A DNA stretch of 64,000 bases. It comes from Veillonella parvula DSM 2008. Lineage in GTDB: Bacteria > Bacillota > Negativicutes > Veillonellales > Veillonellaceae. The notes under the pieces are model-generated. The model was not told the DNA's origin, did no database searches, and worked only from the letters and a program-made list of their open reading frames with translations. The stretch covers positions 1,264,501-1,328,500 of the forward strand of contig NC_013520.1 in assembly GCF_000024945.1 (NCBI RefSeq), written 5' to 3'. Shown here one piece after another: positions 1 through 8,548 of the stretch. Numbering within the stretch: the first letter of the stretch is position 1; each line of letters begins with the position of its first letter. The translations under genes and the position numbers were made by a program.

Positions 1-859
1 GACGGACCTCTTCTAAAGCTCGTATAGCAACTTCAATTTGATCATCTTCTGGTTCACGCGTTGTCATATATTGTAACGCAAGACCTAGTTTAATAAGAGC
101 TTTCACAAAAGAATGATCGCTACGTCCAGCAAGACGAATTACCTCGTACGCAATACCAGCTACTACAGGCATAAGGAGTACGCGGCTCACGATACGTTCC
201 AACAAATTGGGCCAACCCAAGAAAGCAAATACAAAGATACTAACTACCATAACAATAAGTAAGAAGTTTGTACCACATCGCGCATGCAAGCGACTTTGTT
301 GGCGAACGTTTTCTACAGTTAAAGGCAAATCTAATTCATAAGTATGAATCGTTTTATGCTCTGCACCATGATATTGGAAAACTCGTTGAATATCCTTCGT
401 AAGACCAATCCCCCAAATATAAAGTAAGAAAAGTATTAAACGAATGACACCTTCAATGAGATTTAATACTATATGATTATCTTGTACACCAGGAATGAAT
501 TTTACGATAAATGTAGGCAATGCCAAAAACACAGCTATCGCAAACAGTGTAGAAATGACCATGGTAATGGCGATTTCACTATTAGACATTTCTTCCTCTT
601 CATCGCCAGCAGCCTTAGCAGAGAAGGATAAAGCCTTCATGCCTATCACTAGAGATTCATAGAGAGCTACACAGCCACGAAGAAATGGTTTTTTCAATAT
701 TGGATATGTGTCAGCAATGGACTTTGTAGCCTCTTTTTGAACTACAATAGTTCCCGCAGGCTCACGTACGGCAGTTGCCGTATAGCCAGGGCCTCTCATC
801 ATGACACCTTCGATCACAGCCTGTCCTCCGACAAACTTTTTTATACGTTCTCTGTTCAC
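1..859 (-). CDS. DUF1385 (YqhQ-like) membrane protein, C-terminus cut by window edge
   Basis: About 286 codons are visible on the minus strand and the frame stays open to base 1, so the C-terminus lies outside. Near the N-terminus is the diagnostic DUF1385 motif GGQAVIEGVMMRG (about residues 11-23). Several hydrophobic segments follow, then the conserved QYHGAEHKTIH and HARCGTNFLL blocks. I chose the GTG at 859 because an AGGAG lies 6-7 bases upstream of it; the in-frame ATG at 874 has no ribosome site. The family is widespread in Firmicutes, often near prfA and rpmE as here, but its biochemical role is not established. rpmE lies 72 bases upstream in the same direction. Family call is firm, function unknown. 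Confidence 0.88.
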   Translation of the reverse strand, partial: MNRERIKKFVGGQAVIEGVMMRGPGYTATAVREPAGTIVVQKEATKSIADTYPILKKPFLRGCVALYESLVIGMKALSFSAKAAGDEEEEMSNSEIAITMVISTLFAIAVFLALPTFIVKFIPGVQDNHIVLNLIEGVIRLILFLLYIWGIGLTKDIQRVFQYHGAEHKTIHTYELDLPLTVENVRQQSRLHARCGTNFLLIVMVVSIFVFAFLGWPNLLERIVSRVLLMPVVAGIAYEVIRLAGRSDHSFVKALIKLGLALQYMTTREPEDDQIEVAIRALEEVR

Positions 860-931
860 AAGATCTCCTCTCATAAACAAATATAGGCAGAGCCAACAGC
901 CCTGCCAATACATGTTACATTACAATACAAA

Positions 932-1129
932 TTATTTGCCGTAACGTTTGTTAAATTGTTCAATACGACCACGAGCTTGAGCCGCACGTTGTTGACCAGT
1001 GAAGAACGGATGGCATTTGGAGCAAACGTCTACACGAAGGTCTTCTTTTACAGAGCCAGTTTTGAATGTGTTGCCACAACCGCAAGTTACTGTAGCTTCT
1101 TTATAGTCTGGATGAATACCTTGTTTCAT
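932..1129 (-). CDS. rpmE: 50S ribosomal protein L31, zinc-binding type
   Basis: A 65-residue protein starting [14 protein letters not shown], the classic L31 N-terminus. It keeps the four cysteines of the zinc-binding (C+) form: the CGCG pair near residues 16-18 and the CSKC pair near 36-39, followed by HPFFTGQQR and the usual FNKRYGK end. A longer frame opens further upstream to 1237, but the ATG at 1129 is preceded by an AGAGGTG ribosome site and matches family length. L31 sits on the large subunit at the subunit bridge, and zinc-type copies also act as a zinc store in many bacteria. Confidence 0.97.
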   Translation of the reverse strand: MKQGIHPDYKEATVTCGCGNTFKTGSVKEDLRVDVCSKCHPFFTGQQRAAQARGRIEQFNKRYGK

Positions 1130-1208
1130 TCTATACACCTCTTTCCAGCAATCAATATTATTCTTATAGATTATAGCATGACACCTGCACAAATGCAAGT
1201 AACCAATA

Positions 1209-1478
1209 CTATTCCTTGGATGCTTGCTTTTCTTCAATAGCCTCAGCTAAAATAGCTTCCAAGTCGCTTTCATTGAGGATGTCACGCAATGCAATAAGCT
1301 CCTCTAAAGAAAGGGTAATACCTTTTTTCATGCTTGTATATTCACTATCCCAAGCACGAAGATCAAACTTAGGATTGTATTTTCCCCAACTAGTACATGT
1401 TAATTGTTTTTTCCAACCATCTTTATCTTCAGATAAAGTACCAATAACCTTGAAGATTTCAAAATTAATAACTGCCAT
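1209..1478 (-). CDS. PC4/YdbC-family single-stranded nucleic-acid-binding protein
   Basis: An 89-residue protein. The pattern [48 protein letters not shown] matches the bacterial YdbC branch of the PC4 transcriptional-coactivator fold: four beta strands and a helix that bind single-stranded DNA or RNA as a dimer. The C-terminal 25 residues are an acidic helix. A strong AAAGGAGG site precedes the ATG. It lies upstream of rpmE in the same direction, separated by about 80 bases. The role in bacteria is poorly defined; nucleic-acid binding is inferred from the family. Confidence 0.85.
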   Translation of the reverse strand: MAVINFEIFKVIGTLSEDKDGWKKQLTCTSWGKYNPKFDLRAWDSEYTSMKKGITLSLEELIALRDILNESDLEAILAEAIEEKQASKE

Positions 1479-1582
1479 AGGTCCTCCTTTCTTACATATT
1501 CATATGCTATGTTTCGTATCTACTATATTTAGTAGTTCATATTTTTTAGGATACGATATATTTTAAACCAAAATTATATGAT

Positions 1583-3028
1583 TTACAATTCTTTTTTATA
1601 GTCACTATAATCTTCAATATCAATAGAAGCTGTAGGTGGCATAACTTGTGCACCTAATGAATCTACGGTCTCTTTCCAACTCGTTGTAGCCTCCGTAACA
1701 GCCTTAATATATGCCTCGTCAGCAGCCTGTACAGATTCAATTAGTTGGGTCTCATCCTTTACATCTAATATGCGACGACGTACGCTACTAAGCATATAGC
1801 CAAAGGATTCATCTGTTTGAACGAGCATGGAGATTTCTTGAATCAATGTTTGACCCGTAGTGCTGCAGAAATAGGCATACCACATATATGCTAATTCAGC
1901 ATCTGGGAACATCCAGTACATATCATCTACAGGCGCTTCTGTCGTAATATCTACATCAATATGATCAGTATGACGTTTAAAAGTAAGAAAATAAGCTCCA
2001 CTTTCAATAAGAGCAGTGCGACCTAATTCAGATACACGGCTATCAATGCAATAAATACCATCTTGACCTAAGGCTACGTCCGTTTGACTGCCGGGCAACA
2101 AAATAGAACGCAAGGACAAGCCATAATTTAATACCGTAAATACTGGCAATTGCGCAAATACGCCATGAGGTAATGGAATATAATTAATTGTTTTCCACTC
2201 ATCCCCTACACGTTCACGAAGACCAACACGCATTTTTTTTACATCGTATTTACCATATACGATTTCATAAGCCCCTAATGGAGTCCATTCCCGTATAGCT
2301 TCTACTCGTTTTTGGTTCAAGAAAAATTGCAACGCCATATTATTTAAGCCCAATTGATTTTGTGCCATTGTAGCAGGTAAGAATAATTGAGCAGTCCCTT
2401 CTGGAACCAAGTTATGTAATCCGTTAGCGACCTCTTCTACAATATCTTCAGAGGATTGGAACATACCAACTGTGCCTGTAAAGATATGGTCAAAATAGCT
2501 ACGATGAGGCCATTGATTAATGATTTGAGCCATCGGATATAAACGTGTCAAAATGCTATAACACACGGGAGATGCCGTATACAGAACGACTTTTTTATCT
2601 TCATAAGATTGAAGAATCTCTTCAACCATGCCTGCATATTCTTCTACATAAGCATACAGAACCAATTCTCCCGTTTTACTATGAGCCTCGATACTTTCAC
2701 GAACAGGAGTTTCCCAAATAGTGCCTACATCTAGACCTTCTAAAATGCCTGTGTCACTAATAAAATCAAACAATTCCACTCTAAAGGATGGTCCATAAAG
2801 AGCTTGGAATGTATTCAAATCATATGGTACAGGACCAAAGGATTCTACTGTGGATTTTTCTGCTAACGCATATAAATCATCTGCCGTTACACCCCACTCA
2901 CGGGAGCTAGCATTACTAGAAATCAATTGATCTAGCACTTTAAAACGCATTAACTCATTTACAATATCAATTCCCTCAATACCATGATTAGCACAAAGGG
3001 CAATAAATTCTTCGTTATTTTCTTTCAT
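1583..3028 (-). CDS. Uncharacterised 481-residue protein, possibly a dead N6-methyltransferase-like fold
   Basis: I cannot assign a named family. There is no signal peptide or membrane segment; the protein is acidic and appears cytoplasmic. Residues about 115-270 follow the order of an N6-adenine methyltransferase core: a KKVVLYTASP strand, then FDHIFTGTVGMF where an FDxIxxNPPF motif would sit, then LVPEGTAQLFLPATM resembling the strand after the catalytic loop. The NPPF/Y motif itself is absent, so activity is unlikely. The start lies one base after the nth stop (TAATATG) with a GGAAAGG site inside the end of nth, so the two are probably translationally coupled. The fold is an inference that needs profile or structure comparison. 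Confidence 0.8.
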   Translation of the reverse strand: MKENNEEFIALCANHGIEGIDIVNELMRFKVLDQLISSNASSREWGVTADDLYALAEKSTVESFGPVPYDLNTFQALYGPSFRVELFDFISDTGILEGLDVGTIWETPVRESIEAHSKTGELVLYAYVEEYAGMVEEILQSYEDKKVVLYTASPVCYSILTRLYPMAQIINQWPHRSYFDHIFTGTVGMFQSSEDIVEEVANGLHNLVPEGTAQLFLPATMAQNQLGLNNMALQFFLNQKRVEAIREWTPLGAYEIVYGKYDVKKMRVGLRERVGDEWKTINYIPLPHGVFAQLPVFTVLNYGLSLRSILLPGSQTDVALGQDGIYCIDSRVSELGRTALIESGAYFLTFKRHTDHIDVDITTEAPVDDMYWMFPDAELAYMWYAYFCSTTGQTLIQEISMLVQTDESFGYMLSSVRRRILDVKDETQLIESVQAADEAYIKAVTEATTSWKETVDSLGAQVMPPTASIDIEDYSDYKKEL

Positions 3029-3029
3029 A

Positions 3030-3665
3030 TTAAACCTTTCCGGCTGAAGGACATAGATGATTTAAAAAACATTCATTACACAAAGGCTTACGAGCCTTAC
3101 ACAATCTACGACCATGATAGATTAACCAGTGGTGTGCAGCAGCCCAGTCCTTTTTTGGAATTGCCTTTTGTAACTTTTGTTCCATCTCTTCTGGCGTCTT
3201 AGCAATACCTAATTTTAATCGGTTAGACACGCGAAATACATGTGTATCTACCGCAATGGCTGGTGTACCAAATAAAACGGATACCACAACATTTGCTGTT
3301 TTACGCCCCACACCAGGCAATTCAACGAGTTGATCAAACTCACGAGGCACCTCTCCATGATATCGGTCAACTAAAATTTGACAAGTAGCAATTAAGTTTT
3401 TTGCCTTGGACTTATAAAGACCGCAATCTTTAATGAGAGTCTCTAACTTAGCAACTCCGATTTCAAGCATCTTTGCAGGATGATTAAGTTCTGGGAACAG
3501 TCGTTTAGTAACAATATTAACCCGTTCATCCGTACATTGTGCAGACAAAACTACAGCAACTAATAATTCAAATTCATTTGTATACTCAAGGGCAGGTTTT
3601 GCATCAAAATAATGCTCTTGTAACAGTTTCAACTGCTCTGCCTTTATCGCTTTTGTTACACGCAT
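3030..3665 (-). CDS. nth: Endonuclease III, DNA glycosylase/AP lyase
   Basis: A 211-residue protein, the same length as typical Nth. It removes oxidised pyrimidines and cleaves the abasic site in base-excision repair. The helix-hairpin-helix LPGVGRKTANVV contains the catalytic lysine, and the VDTHVFRVSNRL block contains the catalytic aspartate. The C-terminal C-x6-C-x2-C-x5-C pattern (CKARKPLCNECFLNHLC) holds the 4Fe-4S cluster. The frame opens 19 codons further upstream, but I chose the ATG at 3665 because an AAAGGAG site precedes it and the protein then begins MRVTKAIKAEQ. It is followed at once by the 481-residue unknown gene. Confidence 0.96.
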   Translation of the reverse strand: MRVTKAIKAEQLKLLQEHYFDAKPALEYTNEFELLVAVVLSAQCTDERVNIVTKRLFPELNHPAKMLEIGVAKLETLIKDCGLYKSKAKNLIATCQILVDRYHGEVPREFDQLVELPGVGRKTANVVVSVLFGTPAIAVDTHVFRVSNRLKLGIAKTPEEMEQKLQKAIPKKDWAAAHHWLIYHGRRLCKARKPLCNECFLNHLCPSAGKV

Positions 3666-3744
3666 ACAGTTCTCCTTTCTCACCTGTGAAAGTACAGACG
3701 CGTACAACTTATATCTTACCATACGTATTCATTAAGTTCTATGT

Positions 3745-3750
3745 TATAAT
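3745..3750 (+). promoter_or_regulatory. -10 element for the DUF896 gene
   Basis: A perfect TATAAT lies 38 bases before the ATG at 3789. No good -35 is visible at 17 bases upstream. A short hairpin (TATTCTA/TAGAATA) follows in the presumed 5' leader. Confidence 0.4.
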
Positions 3751-3788
3751 AAAACATGCTATTCTAATATAGAATACAGGAGGCGCAT

Positions 3789-4058
3789 ATGAGTAATATT
3801 AACGATACAATAAATCGAATAAACGAACTAGCTGCAAAGAAAAAATCTGGTCAAGAATTAACACCAGAAGAATTAGCAGAAAAAAAAGAACTATATGAAA
3901 TCTACTTAAGCTTCATTCGAGGGCAAATTACAAGCACCTTAGACCGCGTTGAATTTGTGGACCCAGAAACAGGTGAACGAACAGTTCCTAAACGAGCTCT
4001 CGAAGATTTGGCAAAAGAAGCTGATCAAGACATTAAAGAGCATAAGAATATTCACTAA
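3789..4058 (+). CDS. DUF896 (YnzC-like) small protein
   Basis: An 89-residue, highly charged, largely helical protein. The N-terminal INRINELAAKKKSGQ.LTPEEL block followed by a helix rich in E, K and L and the FIRGQITSTLDRVEFVDPETG segment identify the DUF896/UPF0291 family, seen in Firmicutes as YnzC. The usual length is 70-90 residues and the protein is probably cytoplasmic; its function is unknown, with an SOS-region link only in Bacillus. The ribosome site is a strong AGGAGG seven bases before the ATG. It is divergent from nth and convergent with the aminotransferase, with a shared terminator between. Confidence 0.85.
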   Translation: MSNINDTINRINELAAKKKSGQELTPEELAEKKELYEIYLSFIRGQITSTLDRVEFVDPETGERTVPKRALEDLAKEADQDIKEHKNIH

Positions 4059-4132
4059 TGTAAGAAATAAACAAATTTGATTACATTACTAATATCCTTT
4101 TATATTTATTCAATCAAATTTATATCTACATA

Positions 4133-4170
4133 CTAAAAACCACTTGATACATGTATCAAGTGGTTTTTAG
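4133..4170. terminator. Bidirectional terminator
   Basis: A perfect 38-base inverted repeat with no spacer (CTAAAAACCACTTGATACA and its complement), with A/T runs at both ends. It lies between two convergent genes, so it can end both transcripts. Confidence 0.9.
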
Positions 4171-4187
4171 TATAACTTACTTATCTA

Positions 4188-5435
4188 TTATAATTTACCA
4201 AGACTTTTCATGGCATTATAAATTTTCTCAGCTAGACCTGTCATTTGACATTTAGGAATACCGCATGCTGCTATACGAATACCATTTGCTAATGCAATCA
4301 CATAGATGTGCTCTTTTTTCAATTCTTCACAGATAGCATTCGCAGAGTCTGTAGGAATTGTAATAAAGAAGCCACCGCGGTAAGGTAACATAGGAAGTCC
4401 TACTTGTGCTGCTTCTTGTTTAAAGATATCAGCACGATCGCGAATTAATTGATAATAGCAATTGCGTTCAGCTTCATATTCCTTAAACTTAGCTGGATCA
4501 GCCACAATATTAGCCATTGTACGCATTGCGGGACGACAAATATTGGACCATGTGGCACGACTTGTAGATTTGTTAACTTCGAAAAACTCATCAGCTATTT
4601 CTTCATCATCAGAGATCCCAATCATCGCACCAACGCGCTGACCATACATAGTAAATCCTTTAGATAAGCTATAACACACACAGGTGAGAATTTCTTTTGG
4701 TAAATGACTAAATTTATTGAAGAACGCACGTACCTCATCTTTTTCACCAGAGTAATCAAGATATGCTACATCAATACCAATAATCACATTATTTCGACCA
4801 ATAGCAACTAAATCCTTCAAGAAATTAAGGATAGAATCCCAATCTTTATCCTCAATAGAGTAGCCGGTTGGGTTATTACCTGGTGTGTTAAAGATAACAA
4901 CCACATTTGTTTGTTTAGCCGCCAATTCGTTTACACGATTTTGGAATGCTTCATGATTAAAGTTATTATGTTCATCAAATAAGGAATACGTAACTAGTGT
5001 ACGTCCAGTATCACTACAAATAACACGGTATGCACCCCAGTACCAATCCGCTGTTAATACTTCATCACCAGGCTCTGTATAGTTATGAATCAAATGATGA
5101 ATGCCACCAGTGCCACCTGCGGTAGCAATGCTACGAATATGACCTTCTGGACGGAAATTACCAAAACATTCTTTTTCAGCAGCACACAAAAAATCTGGAA
5201 TACCCGCAATTGGTGCATAACCAACATGTTCAGAATCCGAAAGACTCAAATATTCTTCTTTAACGGTCTTAAGAAAAACTAAGTTTCCCTCTTCATCATG
5301 AATAGCACCCAACGTACCATTCACAACATTCTCACGGCCATTTTCTTTAGCATCAGCTTGAGCTTGACCAGCAGTTACGAAGATTACGTCTTTTAATTTT
5401 TTTCCTTTTGCATGCTTTGCAGCAACACTTGTCAT
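4188..5435 (-). CDS. PLP-dependent class I/II aminotransferase (aspartate/aromatic type)
   Basis: A 415-residue fold-type I aminotransferase. Visible features are the glycine-rich TAGGTGGIHHL cofactor-binding block, the NTPGNNPTGYS segment (the family NPTG motif), the GIDVAYLDYSG strand carrying the cofactor-contacting Asp and Tyr, the Schiff-base lysine in YSLSKGFTMYGQRVG, and a C-terminal ANGIRIAACGI containing the carboxylate-binding Arg. It most resembles aspartate/aromatic enzymes acting on tyrosine, phenylalanine or aspartate; exact substrate is not readable. The frame also allows an ATG at 5447, but that codon touches the AGG of the ribosome site. The ATG at 5435 has AGGATGG about eight bases upstream and is preferred. 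Monocistronic, with its own promoter. Confidence 0.88.
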   Translation of the reverse strand: MTSVAAKHAKGKKLKDVIFVTAGQAQADAKENGRENVVNGTLGAIHDEEGNLVFLKTVKEEYLSLSDSEHVGYAPIAGIPDFLCAAEKECFGNFRPEGHIRSIATAGGTGGIHHLIHNYTEPGDEVLTADWYWGAYRVICSDTGRTLVTYSLFDEHNNFNHEAFQNRVNELAAKQTNVVVIFNTPGNNPTGYSIEDKDWDSILNFLKDLVAIGRNNVIIGIDVAYLDYSGEKDEVRAFFNKFSHLPKEILTCVCYSLSKGFTMYGQRVGAMIGISDDEEIADEFFEVNKSTSRATWSNICRPAMRTMANIVADPAKFKEYEAERNCYYQLIRDRADIFKQEAAQVGLPMLPYRGGFFITIPTDSANAICEELKKEHIYVIALANGIRIAACGIPKCQMTGLAEKIYNAMKSLGKL

Positions 5436-5474
5436 AACTTGCACCATCCTATCTGAAATGAATATTACACATTT

Positions 5475-5503
5475 ATCATACCTAAACTGATTTAAATATA
5501 CAA
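5475..5503 (-). promoter_or_regulatory. Promoter of the aminotransferase gene
   Basis: On the minus strand TTGTAT (5503-5498) and TATGAT (5480-5475) are separated by exactly 17 bases, about 40 bases upstream of the chosen ATG. Confidence 0.6.
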
Positions 5504-5645
5504 CGTATATTCAGTAAATATATTGTATACATAGAAGATTTAACTAACTATTAGTAATTCAACACTTATTAAATATATATATAATAATTAAGTACCTTAT
5601 TTAGGAAAAATAGTTAACAAATATACAATAAAACAGTAAATATAT

Positions 5646-5672
5646 AAAAAAAGACCACTCAAAAGAGTGGTC
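5646..5672 (-). terminator. Terminator of the small outer-membrane protein gene
   Basis: GACCACTC-TTTT-GAGTGGTC followed by seven Ts on the minus strand, ten bases after the stop codon of the gene at 5683. Confidence 0.92.
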
Positions 5673-5682
5673 CTTATCATCC

Positions 5683-6252
5683 TTAGAAGGAGTAGCCTAC
5701 ACCAGCGTGTAAACCTTTTGCAGTTTTATCATTGCTATCTACACTATATTTATCATAGCCATAGTATACATTCAAATCTACATCAGGGCGTACTTCATAT
5801 TGAGCACCTACTTGATAAGTTTGCTTAATATCATTACCCCAACCAGCCTTAGCAAAGCCGTTTACTTTATTAGTCAAAGGTACATGACCGATAACACCGG
5901 CTTGGAAACCAAGTTCAGTATCATTTGTACGAATCGCAGTACCTGCACCATATAGATTTACATTTGGATGTACCTTATAAACCAATGCTAATTGATGATC
6001 TTTAATATCGCCATTTTTTGCATTTAATTTATCGTAAGAGTATTGTAATGCAGCTTTATTGGAAAGGTCGTGTTGTAAAGAAACACCGAAACCATCATTG
6101 CTATTGCCACCACCGTTAGATACGTGTTGTTTAAAAGCATAATCAGCTTGTACCTTAGTGGATCCATCACTAATTTTTGTTACAGGAGCTGCAGCAAATG
6201 CACTGCCGGCTACAACTGTAGCTGCTAAAGTTAATAATACTAATTTCTTCAT
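5683..6252 (-). CDS. Small outer-membrane beta-barrel protein
   Basis: A 189-residue protein with a clear signal peptide (MKKLVLLTLAATVVAGSAFA, cleavage after AFA). The mature part is built of alternating-residue amphipathic strands (VQADYAFKQ, FGVSLQHDL, AALQYSYDKL, HQLALVYKV, LNVYYGYDKY) and ends in GVGYSF. A C-terminal Phe on the last strand is the usual recognition signal for the barrel-assembly machinery, so the cell is expected to have an outer membrane. The size suits an 8-stranded barrel of the OmpA/OmpW-like or opacity-protein type. Function is unknown. It is transcribed alone, ends at a strong terminator and has a 5' leader hairpin. Confidence 0.85.
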   Translation of the reverse strand: MKKLVLLTLAATVVAGSAFAAAPVTKISDGSTKVQADYAFKQHVSNGGGNSNDGFGVSLQHDLSNKAALQYSYDKLNAKNGDIKDHQLALVYKVHPNVNLYGAGTAIRTNDTELGFQAGVIGHVPLTNKVNGFAKAGWGNDIKQTYQVGAQYEVRPDVDLNVYYGYDKYSVDSNDKTAKGLHAGVGYSF

Positions 6253-6267
6253 TTTTACCTCCTATAC

Positions 6268-6284
6268 ACATACCAATGGTATGT
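6268..6284 (-). other. Leader hairpin of the outer-membrane protein gene
   Basis: A 7-base-pair palindrome (ACATACC/GGTATGT, 3-base loop) lies just upstream of the AGGAGG site. It could stabilise the 5' end of an abundant mRNA; this is inference. Confidence 0.35.
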
Positions 6285-6332
6285 CTTAATAAGTTACTAA
6301 TTGATAGGTATAATAATTATACAATCTATAAA

Positions 6333-7373
6333 TTAGCGTTTCATGAATACAGGGATATCAGGGATACCACTGTTAGTATTTGTAGTGGATGCCGGACGGG
6401 ATGTAGTTGTTGTTTTACCGAATTCAGGTACATTCTTAGTATTTGAATTAAAACCAGTTGCCACAACAGTAATTTGAACTGTATCGCCTAAGCTTTCATC
6501 GATAACAGAACCAAAGATAATATTTGCATCAGGATCCGCCGCTTCAGAAATAATTTCGGCAGCTTCATTAATTTCAAACAAGCTTAAGTTAGCACTACCG
6601 GAAATATTGAGTAAGATGCCTTTTGCACCATCGATAGATGTTTCCAACAATGGGCTATTAATAGCCATTTTAGCTGCGTCAGCAGCGCGGTTTTCACCTT
6701 CGCCAACGCCAATCCCCATCAATGCTTCGCCTTGTTCAGTCATGATAGTTTTAACATCTGCAAAGTCAAGATTGATCAAGCCAGGAACTTGAATCAAGTC
6801 TGAAATGCCCTTGATACCTTGGCGAAGTACATCATCAGCTGTACGGAATGCATCGCTTAAGGAACATTTTTTATCTACAACTTGCAACAATTTATCATTA
6901 GGAATAACGATAATAGTATCTACTTTTTGAGTCAAGAATTCAATGCCTTTTTCCGCTTGTGCACGACGGCGTTTACCTTCAAAAGCGAACGGTTTAGTAA
7001 CGACGCCTACTGTCAAGGCACCGATTTCTTTAGCACATTCTGCAACGATAGGAGCAGCACCTGTACCAGTACCACCACCCATACCAGCAGTTACGAATAC
7101 CATATCAGCACCTTCAAGAGCTTTTATAATTTCTTCACGGCTTTCTTGAGCAGCCTCTTCACCAATTTGTGGATTTGCGCCTGCACCAAGACCTTTTGTA
7201 ACCTTCTCGCCAATTTGAATCGTTACATCCGCTTTAGATAATTCAAGCACTTGGCTTTCAGTATTAGCGGATAAAAATTGAACACCTTTAAGATCGCTAT
7301 CTACCATGCGATTAACAGCGTTATTACCGCCGCCACCAACACCGATAACTTTAATATTTGCAAAATCAGACAT
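6333..7373 (-). CDS. ftsZ: Cell division GTPase FtsZ
   Basis: A 346-residue bacterial tubulin that polymerises with GTP at mid-cell into the division ring. The nucleotide-binding [13 protein letters not shown] is at residues 11-23 and the tubulin signature GGGTGTG at 99-105. The synergy-loop region IIPNDKLL..V and the T7-loop region LINLDFADV are intact. After residue about 318 comes a short Thr/Asn-rich linker, then the conserved C-terminal tail [10 protein letters not shown], which docks FtsA, ZipA or SepF-type tethers. A strong AGAGGAGG precedes the ATG. It is the last gene of the dcw cluster, 138 bases after sbp, and no ftsA is adjacent. Confidence 0.98.
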   Translation of the reverse strand: MSDFANIKVIGVGGGGNNAVNRMVDSDLKGVQFLSANTESQVLELSKADVTIQIGEKVTKGLGAGANPQIGEEAAQESREEIIKALEGADMVFVTAGMGGGTGTGAAPIVAECAKEIGALTVGVVTKPFAFEGKRRRAQAEKGIEFLTQKVDTIIVIPNDKLLQVVDKKCSLSDAFRTADDVLRQGIKGISDLIQVPGLINLDFADVKTIMTEQGEALMGIGVGEGENRAADAAKMAINSPLLETSIDGAKGILLNISGSANLSLFEINEAAEIISEAADPDANIIFGSVIDESLGDTVQITVVATGFNSNTKNVPEFGKTTTTSRPASTTNTNSGIPDIPVFMKR

Positions 7374-7511
7374 TGAACTTCCTCCTCTTATCGTTATCTA
7401 TCGTATCAATATACGTCCCAATGTATCGATTTATATACTGACAATCTTATAACAATTACATTTATTTTACACTAAAATTTAAAAACTTTCCACTATATAG
7501 AATGTGATTTA

Positions 7512-7856
7512 TTAGAATCGCTTAGTCATAATAATCTTTCGTATAGCGCCTACATTAATAAATACATGCAATCCAAAGCCAATAAGAGCTACGTAATATA
7601 GGTTAATTCCTATGAGGTCACCTACATATACAAGAATAACAGCTAACACAACATTTGAAAAGAACCCAAGTACAAAATTACTAAGATCAAAGGTTCGTTC
7701 CAATGCAGCCCGGCTACCACCAAATACAGCATCTAGTGCAGCCAGAACAGCGACTGATGTGTAATTTGCATAACTTATAGGTATATGAAATGGTGAAAGC
7801 CACCCTAATGTAGTACCTACAATTAAACCAACAATGGCAAAGATATAAATATTCAT
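7512..7856 (-). CDS. sbp: Small basic protein (Sbp, DUF1290) membrane protein
   Basis: A 114-residue integral membrane protein with about three hydrophobic segments. The pattern IPISYANYTSVAVLAALDAVFGG..RA.LE is typical of DUF1290, called Sbp in Bacillus, where it sits next to the division genes. Function is unknown. The ATG overlaps the stop of the DUF881 gene (ATGA), with the GGAGG site inside that gene, so translation is coupled. Confidence 0.88.
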   Translation of the reverse strand: MNIYIFAIVGLIVGTTLGWLSPFHIPISYANYTSVAVLAALDAVFGGSRAALERTFDLSNFVLGFFSNVVLAVILVYVGDLIGINLYYVALIGFGLHVFINVGAIRKIIMTKRF

Positions 7857-8548
7857 TCTTTACCTCCTGTTTCATTAGGCTTTATATGCTCTTCTCTGAA
7901 GGTTCCTGTAAAAGCTGGAATAGCTATTTCATTTTCTTCCTTTATGGTTACCTTTATGCCCCAGTGTTTCAAGGAATCTACCACACCGCCTCGCATGGTG
8001 AGCGCAGAATTTAATGTTTTTGGATCACCAATTGCTTTAACTGTAAAAGGCGCCCCAAAAACCTTACCATTCACAGTAATAGTCGGGCCAGAGCATCGTA
8101 TTTCAGAAGTCCCTATGAGACGTTGATCATTGATAGCTATCGCCTCAGCCCCACCAGCTCGCAATTCATTAACAATACGTAAAATATCTTCATCATGAAT
8201 TACATATAAATTAGGATTTTCACCACTTTGAATTGGCTTTAAGCTATCCTCAATTAATACACTAACACCCGTACCTTTAACATTAGTTAAAGCCGCTTTC
8301 ATCATCAACTGTTCATCTGCTTTAACATTGCTACTAGCACCAGACTGTTTAAGTTCTTCTATTTGTTTTAATAATGCATCACGTTCACTTTGGGCCTCTC
8401 GTAATTGTACGGCTAAATCACCAGCCCGTTGTAAACGGATATTTTCTTCTATATTATCTTGAGTCATCTTATATTGAGTAACAACCATGAAACCCAATAT
8501 ACAACTGACTAAGGCTATTGCCCACCGTTCGTGTCTCACGACAATCAT
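7853..8548 (-). CDS. DUF881 (YlxW/YlxX-like) protein
   Basis: A 231-residue protein: one N-terminal membrane helix (about residues 11-27), a coiled coil (about 35-70, LAVQLREAQSERDALLKQIEEL), then the DUF881 domain with GTGVSVLIEDSL, LYVIHDEDILRIVNELRAGGAEAIAINDQRL and PFTVKAIGDP..L. It is probably extracytoplasmic, anchored in the inner membrane. In Bacillus such genes lie between divIB and ftsA. The ATG directly follows the ftsQ stop (TAGATG). Role in division is inferred from position only. Confidence 0.88.
   Translation of the reverse strand: MIVVRHERWAIALVSCILGFMVVTQYKMTQDNIEENIRLQRAGDLAVQLREAQSERDALLKQIEELKQSGASSNVKADEQLMMKAALTNVKGTGVSVLIEDSLKPIQSGENPNLYVIHDEDILRIVNELRAGGAEAIAINDQRLIGTSEIRCSGPTITVNGKVFGAPFTVKAIGDPKTLNSALTMRGGVVDSLKHWGIKVTIKEENEIAIPAFTGTFREEHIKPNETGGKE

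Noticed and set aside
6882-7241. 119-codon open frame antisense to ftsZ
   Set aside because: It lies wholly within ftsZ on the opposite strand, lacks a ribosome site, and has a composition explained by the ftsZ codons.
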